Below, piece by piece: positions 53,641-63,315 of a stretch of 64,000 bases of DNA. Made by a program: the position numbers and the translations under genes. The notes beneath the pieces were generated by a model. It ran no database searches. It was not told where the DNA came from and was given only the letters and a program-made list of their open reading frames with translations. Origin of the DNA: Bedellia somnulentella (lineage: Eukaryota; Arthropoda; Insecta; Lepidoptera; Bedelliidae); assembly GCA_963576735.1 (NCBI GenBank), contig OY755196.1, forward strand, positions 11,079,912 through 11,143,911, read 5' to 3'. Position 1 is the stretch's first letter. Each line of letters begins with the position of its first letter.

Positions 53641-54030
53641 AATTAGTTTTAGTAACAAAGAGAGAACAAGCAAAAAATTATAAAAACACAAAGAAACATA
53701 CTATAATAAGTAAGAGTACCCCTGCCACCCCTTACAGTATTTAAGGCATGAATACTATGGCAATGATAATAAAAAACAAATGCATCACAAGTTCCCAGAA
53801 CCGCATGAAAATTATGTTAAGTATTTATTACTATTTATTATCTGTATTGAATATCTTATCGGGTTAATATATTTGTTTGGAGTATCGGCTTGATTAGATA
53901 TTTCATTTGGCCAAGTGCGAGTCGGGCTTGTGTATAAAAGGTTCCGTGGCAGTAAGAACAAATGAGAGGTCAATATTGATAGTAGCAATTGTAAAACCTT
54001 AAGAATTACGACATCCAACGGTATTACAAA
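53641..54030. other. Non-coding stretch
   Basis: No feature except a short GCCACCCCTTACAG phrase like the family-A 3' part. Confidence 0.35.
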
Positions 54031-54031
54031 G

Positions 54032-54284
54032 ATACATACATACATACATATACTCACGGCTATAAATCCCTAGAAGGGGTAGCCAGAGCTTTGGAATTAG
54101 AAATTCCTCAACCACTTTTGGAAGTTGTGTAGGGAAAAGATGGTAAAGTAAAGGTTGTTGGTGATGGGTCTCCAACCGCATCGCCCAAAAATCCCTTAAA
54201 AGCCCCAATACCGTTAGTCGCCTCTTACGTACACCCACCGGAAGAAATGGGGTAGTGTTATTCTAAGCCGACACTACACGGCAA
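54032..54284 (-). repeat. Family-M repeat
   Basis: Full reverse copy ending CCGACACTACACGGC. Confidence 0.88.
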
Positions 54285-54327
54285 ACTTAAACTTACAATA
54301 CAAAAAACGTATTTAGTTCCATGTGAT

Positions 54328-54545
54328 TGCCGTGTAGTGCCGGCTTAGAATGTCACTACCCTTTTCTACCCAAGAGGCGATTAAGGGTATCGTGTTTTTT
54401 GAAATGGTTTATGGGCGATGCGGTTAGAGACCCATCACTAAGGATACTTTTCTACCATCTTATACCCTAACGACTTCCAAATGTGGCTTAGAAGCTCCTA
54501 GCTCTGAAGCTCTGGCTACCCCTTTGGATTTATGGCCGTGACTTA
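54328..54545 (+). repeat. Family-M repeat, GCCGGC subtype
   Basis: GCCGTGTAGTGCCGGC to TTTATGGCCGTGA; a short deletion removes CACGGGTGTCG. Confidence 0.78.
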
Positions 54546-54605
54546 ATGTATTTAATTCCATGAATGTCTGAATAGCGAATATGTAACAACTATATGTATG
54601 TAGCA

Positions 54606-54790
54606 ACCGTGATAGCCCAGTGGGTAGAACACTCGGTTATCGTGCAAACGACTAGTGTTCAAATCCTGAGTCGGGCCTACACCAATTTGTCTTTTCTAAA
54701 GACATATGTGTGGTTAATATATCATGGTTGTTAACGGTGAGGGAAAACATCGTGAGGAAACCCACATGGCTGAGTTGTACTTAGTCATAC
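54606..54790 (+). repeat. Family-A SINE, 5' half
   Basis: Complete tRNA-like head (ACCGTGATAGCCCAGTGGG, GTGTTCAAATCCTG) to GAGTTGTACTTAGTC, then cut. Confidence 0.83.
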
Positions 54791-54978
54791 TATAGTGTGA
54801 TGTCATAGTCTATACTTTAGTGTGATGTCAGCTTAGAAAGACACAAACCCATTTCTTCCCGCAGACGTCGCATGAGGCGATTACCGATAATAACCAACGA
54901 AACTTTATTCTGACTATATTCCCAGCAACTTCCGAAAGATGGAAATATATTTATTTATTTAAGCAAATACATCTACAA

Positions 54979-55165
54979 AGACTAAGGGTATCGGGGCTTT
55001 TTTTTTGGATTTTTGGGCGATGCGGTCGGAGACCCATCACCAAAAACCTTTATTTTACCGCCTTTTCCCACTCAACTTCCAAAAGTGGCTGAGGAATTTA
55101 TAATTCCTTGGCTCTGGCTACCCCTTCTAGGGAATTATAGCCGTGAGTATATGTATGTATGTATA
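54979..55165 (+). repeat. Family-M repeat, 5'-truncated
   Basis: ACTAAGGGTATCGGGGC to GTGAGTATATGTATGTATG. Degenerate family-M phrases also lie at 54830-54950 and 55262-55335. Confidence 0.8.
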
Positions 55166-55335
55166 ATTAACTGATATAATTCAAAAGTTACAGCTAAGAA
55201 AAGCTTAGTCAAATAGTCCGCCCCGAATCACTCCTGACACCGAATGCCCATCACACTTGCAGCATTCCCATAAGTGGAATTCTTAATTCTGAAGCTCTGG
55301 CTACCCTTTTGGGATTAAAAGAAGTGAGTATATGC

Positions 55336-55665
55336 ATGCTTTGTTTATCTCAAGACTTATGATAAATAATAAAGGTGCCGAACTTCGACGGTGAAACTTC
55401 TTTTCAGTAGATAACGGCCATCTTAAGTACTAAATAAGCCGTTTTGCCGACATTATATAATATCATAAGGATCATTCAATAAAATTAAAAATTCTACATT
55501 TAAAAAAACGTGAACAATAAACCACAATTATATAGATAGTCAATTATTCTCAGAATATGATTTGATTTTTAAATGTCAGTTTGAAGATAGAAAGTTTATT
55601 TCAACTCAAACGTTCCCGAAGGGCTGAAAATACTTATTTACACATTGTTTGATAATCAAGCTAAC
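55336..55665. other. Non-coding stretch
   Basis: AT-rich; no further helicase exon found. Confidence 0.35.
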
Positions 55666-55667
55666 AT

Positions 55668-55768
55668 GTGGCACCTGCGTAGACGTCCCACAGTCGGTTC
55701 CCCCCCCCCCCCCACACACAAATACCAGGGTCTGATAGCGTTCTAAGAGAAAAATATATGGCTCTATA
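55668..55768 (-). pseudogene. Decayed copy of the helicase Walker-A exon end
   Basis: Matches the last 100 bases of the exon at 56182: CTATCAGACCCTGGTA and GTCTACGCAGGTGCCACA are kept. A C run of 14 (55700-55713) replaces the Walker-A codons and the GTAAGT donor is destroyed. Confidence 0.82.
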
Positions 55769-55959
55769 GGTGTATTATCCAATACAGCTCTCGCTACAAT
55801 CGTCCATCTTCTCTCAAACTACCCTTATATTATTATTTTTTGCATTTTTAATATTATACTGAGTAAGTATTATATTATTATAGTATTATATTTAGCCCGT
55901 TAGTTGTTTAAAAATTTATATACAAATCTTCCAAACAAAATAAAATAAATAAGTATGCA

Positions 55960-56034
55960 AACCTATAGACCTTGCGTGTACCAGGGCGTAATAACGATGC
56001 GAGAGGTACAATATATGGCTCCTATACTCAAACA
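55960..56034 (-). pseudogene. Second decayed copy of the helicase exon
   Basis: GTGTTTGAGTATAGGAGCCA then ATATTGTACCTCTCG corresponds to the VFEYKSHILYL part of the exon, diverging after about 60 bases. Confidence 0.7.
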
Positions 56035-56181
56035 CAGGTGCAATGACCAGTACCCTTAGTTGTCTCGTACGACACTCACGAATAAATAATCAATGCTATT
56101 CTTAGCTAACACTACATATCTTCGTTTACACATTATTAATTTTACAGTGTATCACTATCATTAATAAAAAAAATAACTTAC

Positions 56182-56447
56182 CTGTGGCACCTGCGTAGAC
56201 TTCCCACAGCCAGTCTCCCCCACAAGTACCAGGGTCTGATAGCGTTCCAAGAGATACAATATATGGCTTTTATACTCAAACACTGGCAGTTTTTGTCTCT
56301 GGGTGTCCAGAGGAAGGTGATGAAAGCGGTTGTATACGAAGGAGGTTGCTGCATCATTGTCTATGGATAAGGCTGCGTCCGTGTCTGGATGGATCAGTGT
56401 TTCTATTGTACCGTCTTTTCTTCGGATGGGGTATAGGGATTCTTCAA
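56182..56447 (-). CDS. DHX35: DEAH-box RNA helicase exon (DHX35-like), Walker A
   Basis: One exon of 266 bases between CACCCACAG and CAG|GTAAGT, entering in phase 1 and leaving in phase 0. It encodes RQKLPVFEYKSHILYLLERY, then LVLVGETGCGKSTQVPQ, the nucleotide-binding motif I of DEAH helicases. RQKLPVF-x4-HILYL before GETGCGKST is characteristic of DHX35, a helicase found with spliceosomes. The upstream part (IRRKDGTIETLIHPD) is the less conserved N-terminal region. No neighbouring helicase exon was found on either side, and the CPES-like gene lies downstream on the same strand. It is either part of a gene with very long introns or a detached exon. Confidence 0.75.
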
Positions 56448-56582
56448 CTGTGGGTGAGAGTGAAATGTTGTATAAGTGAGTGTCAAGAGTCAGCTGTGTA
56501 GTGTTGGCTTAGAATAGTACTACCCCATTCCTTGCCGTGGATGTTCGTAAGAGGCGGCTAAGGGTATTGGCGCTTTGTAAGT

Positions 56583-56972
56583 GATAAATAAATAATAAAA
56601 AAGGAAAGAAAAATTTCGACACAGGCGGGAATCGAACCCGCGACCTCGGGTATACGCCCCCGTCGCTCTGCCAGTTGAGCTACCATGTCAATGGCTGCCA
56701 GTGCGAAATTCGTCTATCATTTGTTTCTTTTTACACTTTTAAGTAGTGTTTTCGTTCCCTAACTCCTTTTTTTTTTTCACAAAATTCGGATAGAAGAATT
56801 TTGCGCTGGCAGCCATTGACACGGTAGCTCAATTGGCAGAGCGACGGGGGCGTATACCCGAGGTCGCGGGTTCGATTTCCGCCTGTGTCGAAATTTTTCT
56901 TTCCTTTATTTATTCTTTATTTATTAGTAATAATCCCCACATGAGGTTTTCATGAACAAACAGATTTAAATT
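56583..56972. mobile_element. Fold-back family-B SINE, both tRNA-like arms complete
   Basis: The reverse arm (about 56618-56690) and forward arm (56818-56889) are near-complete inverted copies of the 72-base tRNA-like segment, separated by about 130 bases. The forward arm continues to CACATGAGGTTTTCATGAAC. An RNA of it could form a long hairpin. Confidence 0.85.
56818..56889 (+). repeat. tRNA-like cloverleaf of family B (not called a tRNA gene)
   Basis: Acceptor stem pairs seven of seven, D stem GCTC/GAGC. A single C-to-T change breaks one T-stem pair. The anticodon arm has only four pairs and an eight-base loop, unlike a functional tRNA. Confidence 0.75.
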
Positions 56973-57074
56973 TTATAGAGGCTGTTGGGCGATCTGGAGA
57001 CCCATCACCAATTGAAATTATTAATATCTTCCTCAAATCTACTTTATGTGGATCAATAATTTCTTATACTATAT

Positions 57075-57722
57075 ATATACGTATTTTTAGGCTTCCTCTG
57101 CCAAAAATACGCACAACATTTTCCAGACGACACAGTTTGTTTCTGCATCCGTTTGTTTATAACATAGCCGAAAATCAATGCCAGGTCAGAAATTGTACTT
57201 TACGTGAAGTCAACACTAAAGTACGGAACTGGCTCCTTCAACTAGATTATGACACTACGGAGAAAATACTTCCAGTTATTGAATAAATAGACATCTAAAC
57301 CTATGAATACAGATTATGTCATAAATATTTTATTATTATGTATCTTTAACATTATAAAAAAAAAAAAAGACATTTCATACACACATATATATTTAAATAT
57401 ATATATAATATCATTATTTAGTTTATTATGTATATGTCTAATCTATAATCTTAATTACCATAGTATATCATAGTTAAATGTAATCGCTTCGCTTCCGCAA
57501 TATTATCGCTTGCAGTGTAAAACTTACCTGGGACCTCGCGATACAGGTTTTGCCTAGTGCGAGGACCGTTAGTTAACTTTATGAAGCATTGTTCCTACCC
57601 TCGAATAAAAATAGTTTAATTTAGTAATGTGAATATAGTTTTATAATAATTTAATAATGTGATTGTAATTTAATGCTTTTTGTTAATTATGTCAGAAAAA
57701 TAAAGAATATTTGATTTGATTT
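57075..57722 (+). mobile_element. 5'-truncated LINE 3' end
   Basis: Frame about 57085-57286 encodes RTTFSRRHSLFLHPFVYNIA and a VRNWLLQLDY tail, like the C-terminus of jockey/CR1 LINE proteins. A 3' UTR follows and ends AATAAAGAATATTTGATTTG, a typical LINE tail. Confidence 0.62.
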
Positions 57723-57829
57723 ATACTGAAGCTCTGGCTATTGCTTTTTAGGATTTGTAACCTTGTTTATATGTACGACTGTAATTTTAATGAGTTATTC
57801 ACTTAGAGGAAGCACACATAAATACATAC

Positions 57830-58098
57830 ATTCATACATATTCTCACGGCTATAAATCCCTTAACGGGGTAGCCAGAGCTTTGAAATGAGAAATTCCTCA
57901 GCCACTTTTGGAAGTTGATTGGGGAAAAGATAGTAATAATAAATGTTTTTGGTAACGCATCTCCAACCACATCGCCCAAAAATCACTTAAAAAGCCCCTA
58001 CCCGTAAGAGGCGACTAAGGGTATAGACCCTTAGTCGCCTCTTACGATCACCCACGGGTAGAAATGGGGTAGTGTTATTCTAAGCCGACACTACACGG
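57830..58098 (-). repeat. Family-M repeat with inner duplication
   Basis: Near-complete reverse copy. GTAAGAGGCGACTAAGGGTA (58003-58022) followed by CCTTAGTCGCCTCTTACG makes a short perfect inverted repeat inside it. Confidence 0.82.
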
Positions 58099-58273
58099 CG
58101 AAGATAGAAGATAGATTATAGAATATAGACATATATTCTATAATTAGATGTTCCTTTTTGCAATTTATATCATACTCTTAAAATAAATTAAGATCTATCG
58201 GGGGCACTTAGCATGGCGCCCACCATCAACAGGCAAAGTAGCTCCGCAGGCTGATTACGTATCTCAGTCGCAC

Positions 58274-58869
58274 AATTGGCCTAGACCTCGCTTTTATAAC
58301 ATACCCTTTTTATATTATAAATCGATAAAGGACATCAAACTAAACAACTTTGCCCATGGAATGCCTATCTAAAATATTGTAATTTTCAAAATATAATAAT
58401 AATTAAAAATTGTCGTACCTAGTTCAAACTGAGAATGTATACAATGAGATTCCTTGCTTCAGTGAAAATAAGAAATAAAAAAAAACATTTGATCTATGGT
58501 GTAAACAAAAACATAACCTCTTTCGATATTTTCCAGTTCAATCGCTCGCTTACCGGTTTATTTTCATGATATTATTTTTCAACGACGATCAATACAACTG
58601 GAAAATACCGAAAGAAGTTATATTTTTGTTTACAGAGCGAAAAGCATAGATCAAATGTTTTTTTTTGTTTCTTATTTTCACTGAAGCAAAGATTCTCATT
58701 CTATACATTCTCAGTTTGAACTAGGTACGACAATTTTTAATTATTATTTTATTTTGAAAATTACCATATTTTAGATAGGCATTCCATGGGCAAAGTTATT
58801 TAGTTTGATGTCCTTTATCGATTTATAATATAAAAAGGGTATGTTATAAAAGCGAGGTCTAGGCCAATT
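58274..58869. mobile_element. Long inverted repeat, about 270-bp arms
   Basis: AATTGGCCTAGACCTCGC at the left is mirrored by GCGAGGTCTAGGCCAATT at the right. The arms match almost to the centre (TTCCAGTT near 58540, AACTGG near 58600), leaving a spacer of roughly 57 bases. Probably a fold-back MITE; no clear target duplication. Confidence 0.85.
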
Positions 58870-59341
58870 ATTGAGGCGAAAATTTAGTCAATATCGCTGC
58901 CAAAACGACATTTCGTATTACGCAGCACATAACCAAACACTGACCACGCAGTCGATCTTGTGCGCCACCTACAGAACGACTGGGAAAATAAAAGTGCATC
59001 GCTTCCGATACAAAACAACAGCGTTGGTATTACATAGCACAGCGGCACGATAATTGGAGCAACTATTGAGTCAATTTAGCTGTCAAAATAGCGACAGGTA
59101 TTTTGGTGTCGCATCAATGTGCAAATTAGTTGCTTTAGACTTATTTATTAAAAATATCAATCAAAGTTAACATAATTCGTATTGTAGAAGCAAGTTATTA
59201 TGTTAGGACACGTTTTTTTGGTTTTAAACAATGTTCCTGTTATGAATTTATGAAATATGGTGCTAATCAGTGTAAATATTTTGTGTATATATATTCGACA
59301 ATAACTGATGATTGGATGATGCAAATAATATTCAAAAGACC

Positions 59342-60692
59342 ATGGCTCGTGCTGTTCTTATATTGGATGCGCTGGAGATGGCCCAACGAAGAAGGCAACT
59401 TCATATCGAAGCAAATGTTGATCATCTTTCGGGCGCTCGATTTTCATGTCAAAATATAGGGTGACGAAACAAATCTTTGCTGCGTTGTGCAGCGAGTTAT
59501 CCCCAGTCCTAGTCAGCACTAAGATCTACTCGAATTCCTGTGGAATATGAGGTAATTGTGACATATAACGTTATTTAATATACCAGTGAAGTGAATATGC
59601 TTTGATGAGTATAATCATATAATATATTTTTTTCAGATCATAACAGCACTGTCATTCTTCGCCTAAGATTCATACCAAAACCCTGTAGGGATGAGTTGTA
59701 TTCATGGTCTGAGCCAATCAAGTGTGTCAAATATTGTGAGGAATGAAGGCCTTAAACAAACCTAACATCCTGCATAACATAAATGCATTTTCTTCCCACA
59801 ATCACACAATGAAAGGCAATCAATAATGATTGGGTAAGTATTGTGTAGTTAAGTTACCAACCAAAAAATTTATGAATTAAAGTAAGTGGATAGGTTATAG
59901 ACTCACTGATATTGAATTTCATGATGTTCCAGATTTTACAATAAATACAATTTAACTGGGTGTATGGCATGTGTTGATGGCACACATGCTGCACTTATCA
60001 GCTCACTGACCATGAGGAGATATTTTTTAATAGGAAACACTATATTTCATTTGTATACAAAGGGATATCGAAGACAATTTTAGGAAGAGACCAACTTCCC
60101 AATTTTTGTAAAACACAAAATAATTTCATGAATAGCTCACAATGTCTCTGTTTTATGTTAAAAATCTGCCATAATAACTGCTATTTCATAATTAAATTTT
60201 CTATAATATTTACACCTACTACTACTATTAATTTAATAGGTCTGTTACAGTGACCTCAACATTTGAAATGTTGATGAAATAACTTATTTTGAGGCTTACT
60301 CTGCATAAAATACAGCTTTGATAGGAGCTCAGATTTAGGGATAAAAATGTGTCCACCACAAAATGAGGCCTACTAAAAATGAAACCTTGTATGTTCTTTA
60401 TAATACAGTATGTATTTCCTCTACAGGTGATTCTGGATACCCTCTAAGACCATGGCTATTGACCCCAATTGTCAATGCTGTTCTTAAGAGTCCAGAAGAA
60501 GAATACTCTGAGGTTCACTTCAGTAATCGAAATGAATGAAAGCTCACTGACTTTGTTTACTGGCACACAGGGTGGATCATCATATGGTGGCTAAAATGGT
60601 TAATGCTTGCACTGTTCTACAATATCTTCAGTGTACTTATCTACTAGTATCAGAATTACCCAGAGAAGATGTAGATTTAGATCAAAACAATT
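59342..60692 (+). pseudogene. HARBI1-like PIF/Harbinger transposase pseudogene
   Basis: Ordered HARBI1/DDE_Tnp_4 motifs: VLILDALEMAQRRRQ (N-terminus), KQIFAALCSELSPVLV, an intron (GAG|GTAATT to TTTTTTTCAG at 59638), ALSFFA-stop-DSYQNPVG, CIHGLSQSSVSNIV, a second GTAAGT donor (59834), FYNKYNLTGCMACVDGTH (catalytic Asp), GDSGYPLRPWLLTPI (second catalytic Asp) and VNACTVL. It has stops after SFFA and GARFSCQNIG and frameshifts near 59520, so it is dead. Retained introns show it is not a processed copy. Confidence 0.8.
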
Positions 60693-60699
60693 AAATTAT

Positions 60700-61551
60700 T
60701 GCCCCAGTTGGTAAAGATGCTGTTGCTGGTGTTCTACATATTTATTATTATGAGGTCGCCAGCAGCAGTTCCAAAATGTTCTATATGTGTGGTAGTACAC
60801 TATGTAAAGGCTTTTTAAAACTATTGTTAATCATCTTTTTGTTTATATGTTGTATTTTTACTTAAGTTGATATCTTGTATGTTATTTTGTGATTCAGTTT
60901 AAAATCATTGAACATTTATTACCTACATTTAGTGATACTCTAGTTTTCATGTTAATGTAAAAAATAATATTTTGGTTGTCCTGTTTCTAAGTAGATGTAA
61001 ACTTTGAACCACTTTATAGCTTTAGGAAAAAGAGTTATAAAATAATATCATTCTTTAATTAAATATTTTATATAACACTCTGAAAAATTATGTATTTATT
61101 ATTATTAGTTTGAATTTTGATTTAGACTCAAAAATAATATGTTTGTATTTCTTTATTTCCTTATACTTACTACTACTCCTCTTCTGCTTTCTTACTTGTA
61201 CTAACTACTACCCTCAATAGGCAAACAATGATTTGCTCTTGGCAAATTTTAATTAAAAATGCAGATTGAATGCATATTAATCCACATCTATTGCTCCAAT
61301 CCATTGAGGATTGCTAATGAAATATTTAGGATTTCTTGTTTAAATGAGGGACTAGTTGCTAAACATTGTGATTCTATATTAGTTTATATTTGAAGGATTC
61401 TTCTAAGAAAAAGATAAACATTAGCTATGTCCTACTTGCAAGTATTGATTGTATGTGAATTTCATGATATCAGAAAAATATGAACACTTAATATTTTGTT
61501 ATTTTTGACAAATAAAACAGATATTTTACTTAACAAATGTTTTTATTTTTT
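60700..61551. other. Non-coding stretch
   Basis: AT-rich. No terminal repeat of the Harbinger element could be identified. Confidence 0.35.
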
Positions 61552-61736
61552 TTAATATTCTTTAATATTATTAATGAGCTCTTGGATATTATTTGCTTGA
61601 GTCTTAGTTGCCTTCACTTGTGCAAACTTGCATTTTTGAACTTTAGCTTTGGCAGTTATAAATGCCACACATGCCAACCTTCCCTCGGCCTTCACTTGAT
61701 GGTTCTTGAGCTCCACAACCAACTCATTTCGCAGTG
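61552..61736 (-). pseudogene. Possible Harbinger second-ORF C-terminal exon
   Basis: After a CCAG acceptor the minus frame reads ELVVELKNHQVKAEGRLACV and on to NNIQELINNIKEY-stop, a Lys-rich helical segment. PIF/Harbinger elements often carry a Myb/MADF-like DNA-binding ORF opposite to the transposase with such a C-terminal helix. No DNA-binding domain is visible, so this is inference from position. Confidence 0.4.
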
Positions 61737-61936
61737 CTGGTTATGGTCCTGTAGCAATGAGGAATGTTACTGATTGATAAATAAATATTTGTACACACAT
61801 ATTCACATCAAATCATTTCTCAATCAATATAATGGAGCTTTTTTGCATAGCAAAGCTAGACTAAAGAAAGATAAATAAAGTAATATGGGTTAAAAGTTGT
61901 TTTATGTTATGTGTAGTTTCCTTTAATAACATCTTT

Positions 61937-61987
61937 TATTTATGAGTAATAATCCCCACATGAGGAATTCATGTCAAAAAACATTAA
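61937..61987 (+). repeat. Family-B SINE tail fragment
   Basis: TTTATTTATGAGTAATAATC then CCCCACATGAGG and an A-rich end. Confidence 0.7.
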
Positions 61988-62024
61988 ATTAGTTGCCAAT
62001 GTGATACTTAAATTTGTTTGGTCT

Positions 62025-62097
62025 TTATTTAAATAATCTACTTGGTTCTCCTTGCCTTCTCAAGTCTACAACCTGTTTGTGGCCTCTTAAAAGGGCT
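62025..62097 (-). CDS. Small basic protein gene, last exon
   Basis: Encodes ALLRGHKQVVDLRRQGEPSR then LFK and TAA. The upstream AG in TTTCAACAG would put a stop in frame, so the CACTCAG acceptor is preferred. Confidence 0.55.
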
Positions 62098-62494
62098 CTG
62101 AGTGACTGTTGAAAGAATAAAAATACTTTCTTATATGAAAAACTTTCATAAAGGAAATGTGGTCAATCAATTCTTTAAACACCAAAACTTACTTTCTTAT
62201 GGAGATGGAGGCAGTAGAGTTAAATAACTGCTTGTCAAAGCATTGCATTGCAGTGGATGTTCTCTTAGGAACTTTATAAGCGTCTCTAATTGTGCGTTTG
62301 ACTCTCTGTCTGCTGTCCATACCTATAACGAATAAAATTTAAACTCAAAATACTATTAGCTAATGCGTCTCATTTCGAAATAATACTAACATTATGTTTA
62401 TTGTACTCAAAACTAAAATGCTGTATATTCAATAAATTTAGCAACATATTTTGTGATACGAAAGGAGTAAAGTATTTGAAAGTGTAAACTTACC
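62025..62494 (-). CDS. Small three-exon gene, 66-residue basic protein
   Basis: A non-coding first exon ends CTGAG|GTAAGT at 62494. The coding exon 62193-62322 follows TTCGTTATAG with ATG at 62320, and its donor is AAA|GTAAGT. The last exon 62025-62097 follows CACTCAG and completes the split codon (AA+A). The product starts MDSRQRVKRTIRDAYKVPKR and ends DLRRQGEPSRLFK; it has one Cys, no signal peptide and no membrane segment, and is strongly basic (nucleic-acid or nuclear role possible, not shown). An AATAAA overlaps the stop codon. Three consistent splice junctions argue for a real gene. I do not recognise the family. Confidence 0.6.
62193..62320 (-). CDS. Small basic protein gene, first coding exon
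   Basis: Forty-two codons plus two bases from ATG to AAA|GTAAGT. Confidence 0.62.
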
Positions 62495-62614
62495 TCAGTT
62501 TTGACTGGATAATTATAGATAACTAACTAGAAATACTGTTACTTCGAGATTTTCTTACAAATAAATATTCAACGTAACTCAAATACAAAACAAAACAAAG
62601 ACCTTTTTTTCTTT

Positions 62615-62817
62615 TGTTTAGGCAGTGTGGATGTGGACACACTTTTATTTCTATTTTCACTGATAGATTTTAAATAAAACATTATTGAGGCACGTATTCT
62701 TCATTTTATTTTTCTCCACAGACTATCTAGACAGATAATAGAGATGTCCTTATTGCTAAGCTATTTTTAAACTAGAGATGTGCATGGCAAACCGTAGAAC
62801 CGATAAAGTATTTAACA
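62615..62817 (-). mobile_element. Ty1/copia 3' LTR
   Basis: On the minus strand the segment begins TGTTAAATAC and ends CCTAAACA, giving TGTT...AACA ends. It directly follows a purine-rich tract (CGAGGGTGGA, 62818-62827), as expected for a 3' LTR downstream of the copia RNase H frame. Length 203 bp. The partner LTR is not in the window. Confidence 0.65.
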
Positions 62818-63039
62818 TCCACCCTCGATTGAAAGTCTGACCTGACTTGAGATCGCTTAAGAGCATAGCTTATGAGCTTAAATTAACAAAAAAAAAATTT
62901 GCCATACATACCCCATACTCATTACAATTTAAAAATTAAAACTAAGACACAAAAAAAAATAAAAACAATTTTAAAGAAAAAACACACAGTAAAATACAGT
63001 AAAAACAAGTTTTAGAGTAATTTTTCTAGTTTTAGCAAA

Positions 63040-63276
63040 TCAGAAAATGTTTAAGTAATTTTTTAATGAATTTAGCTTATCCTTACATAGGGTTTTGGTA
63101 AACAAGTCTGCCAAGTTTTCATTTGAACAAATGTAATCCACATCAATAACCTTTTTGGAAATTAAGTCTTTAATGAAATGAGTTTTGATGTCAATGTGTT
63201 TTGTCCGTTTACTATTTTCAAAAGATTTGGCTAGTTGAATTGCACCTTTATTGTCCATATAGAGCACACACTTCAC
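63040..63276 (-). pseudogene. Ty1/copia RNase H C-terminal fragment
   Basis: Encodes CVLYMDNKGAIQLAKSFENS, RTKHIDIKTHFIKDLI and ENLADLFTKTL, the closing region of copia RNase H (D-N-x-G-A-I, T-K-H-I-D, A-D-x-x-T-K). It ends in a normal stop before the purine tract and LTR. Upstream it is cut at the inverted junction near 63295. Confidence 0.85.
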
Positions 63277-63315
63277 TTCACTGTTCTGTCCATTAAAGTC
63301 TTAATTTCCAAAAAG

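Larger units (their letters stand above)
56494..57012 (+). repeat. Family-M repeat split by a fold-back family-B SINE
   Basis: GCTGTGTAGTGTTGGC to GCGCTTTGTAAGTGAT, then an insertion, then GTTGGGCGATCTGGAGACCC. Confidence 0.75.

Noticed and set aside
56818..56889. Functional tRNA gene
   Set aside because: The acceptor and D stems pair, but one T-stem pair is broken, the anticodon arm has four pairs and an eight-base loop, and the same sequence recurs in every family-B SINE.
57500..57595. Minus-strand exon ending CCCAG|GTAAG as the missing first helicase exon
   Set aside because: It lies within the 3' UTR of a plus-strand LINE and encodes nothing like the DHX35 N-terminus.
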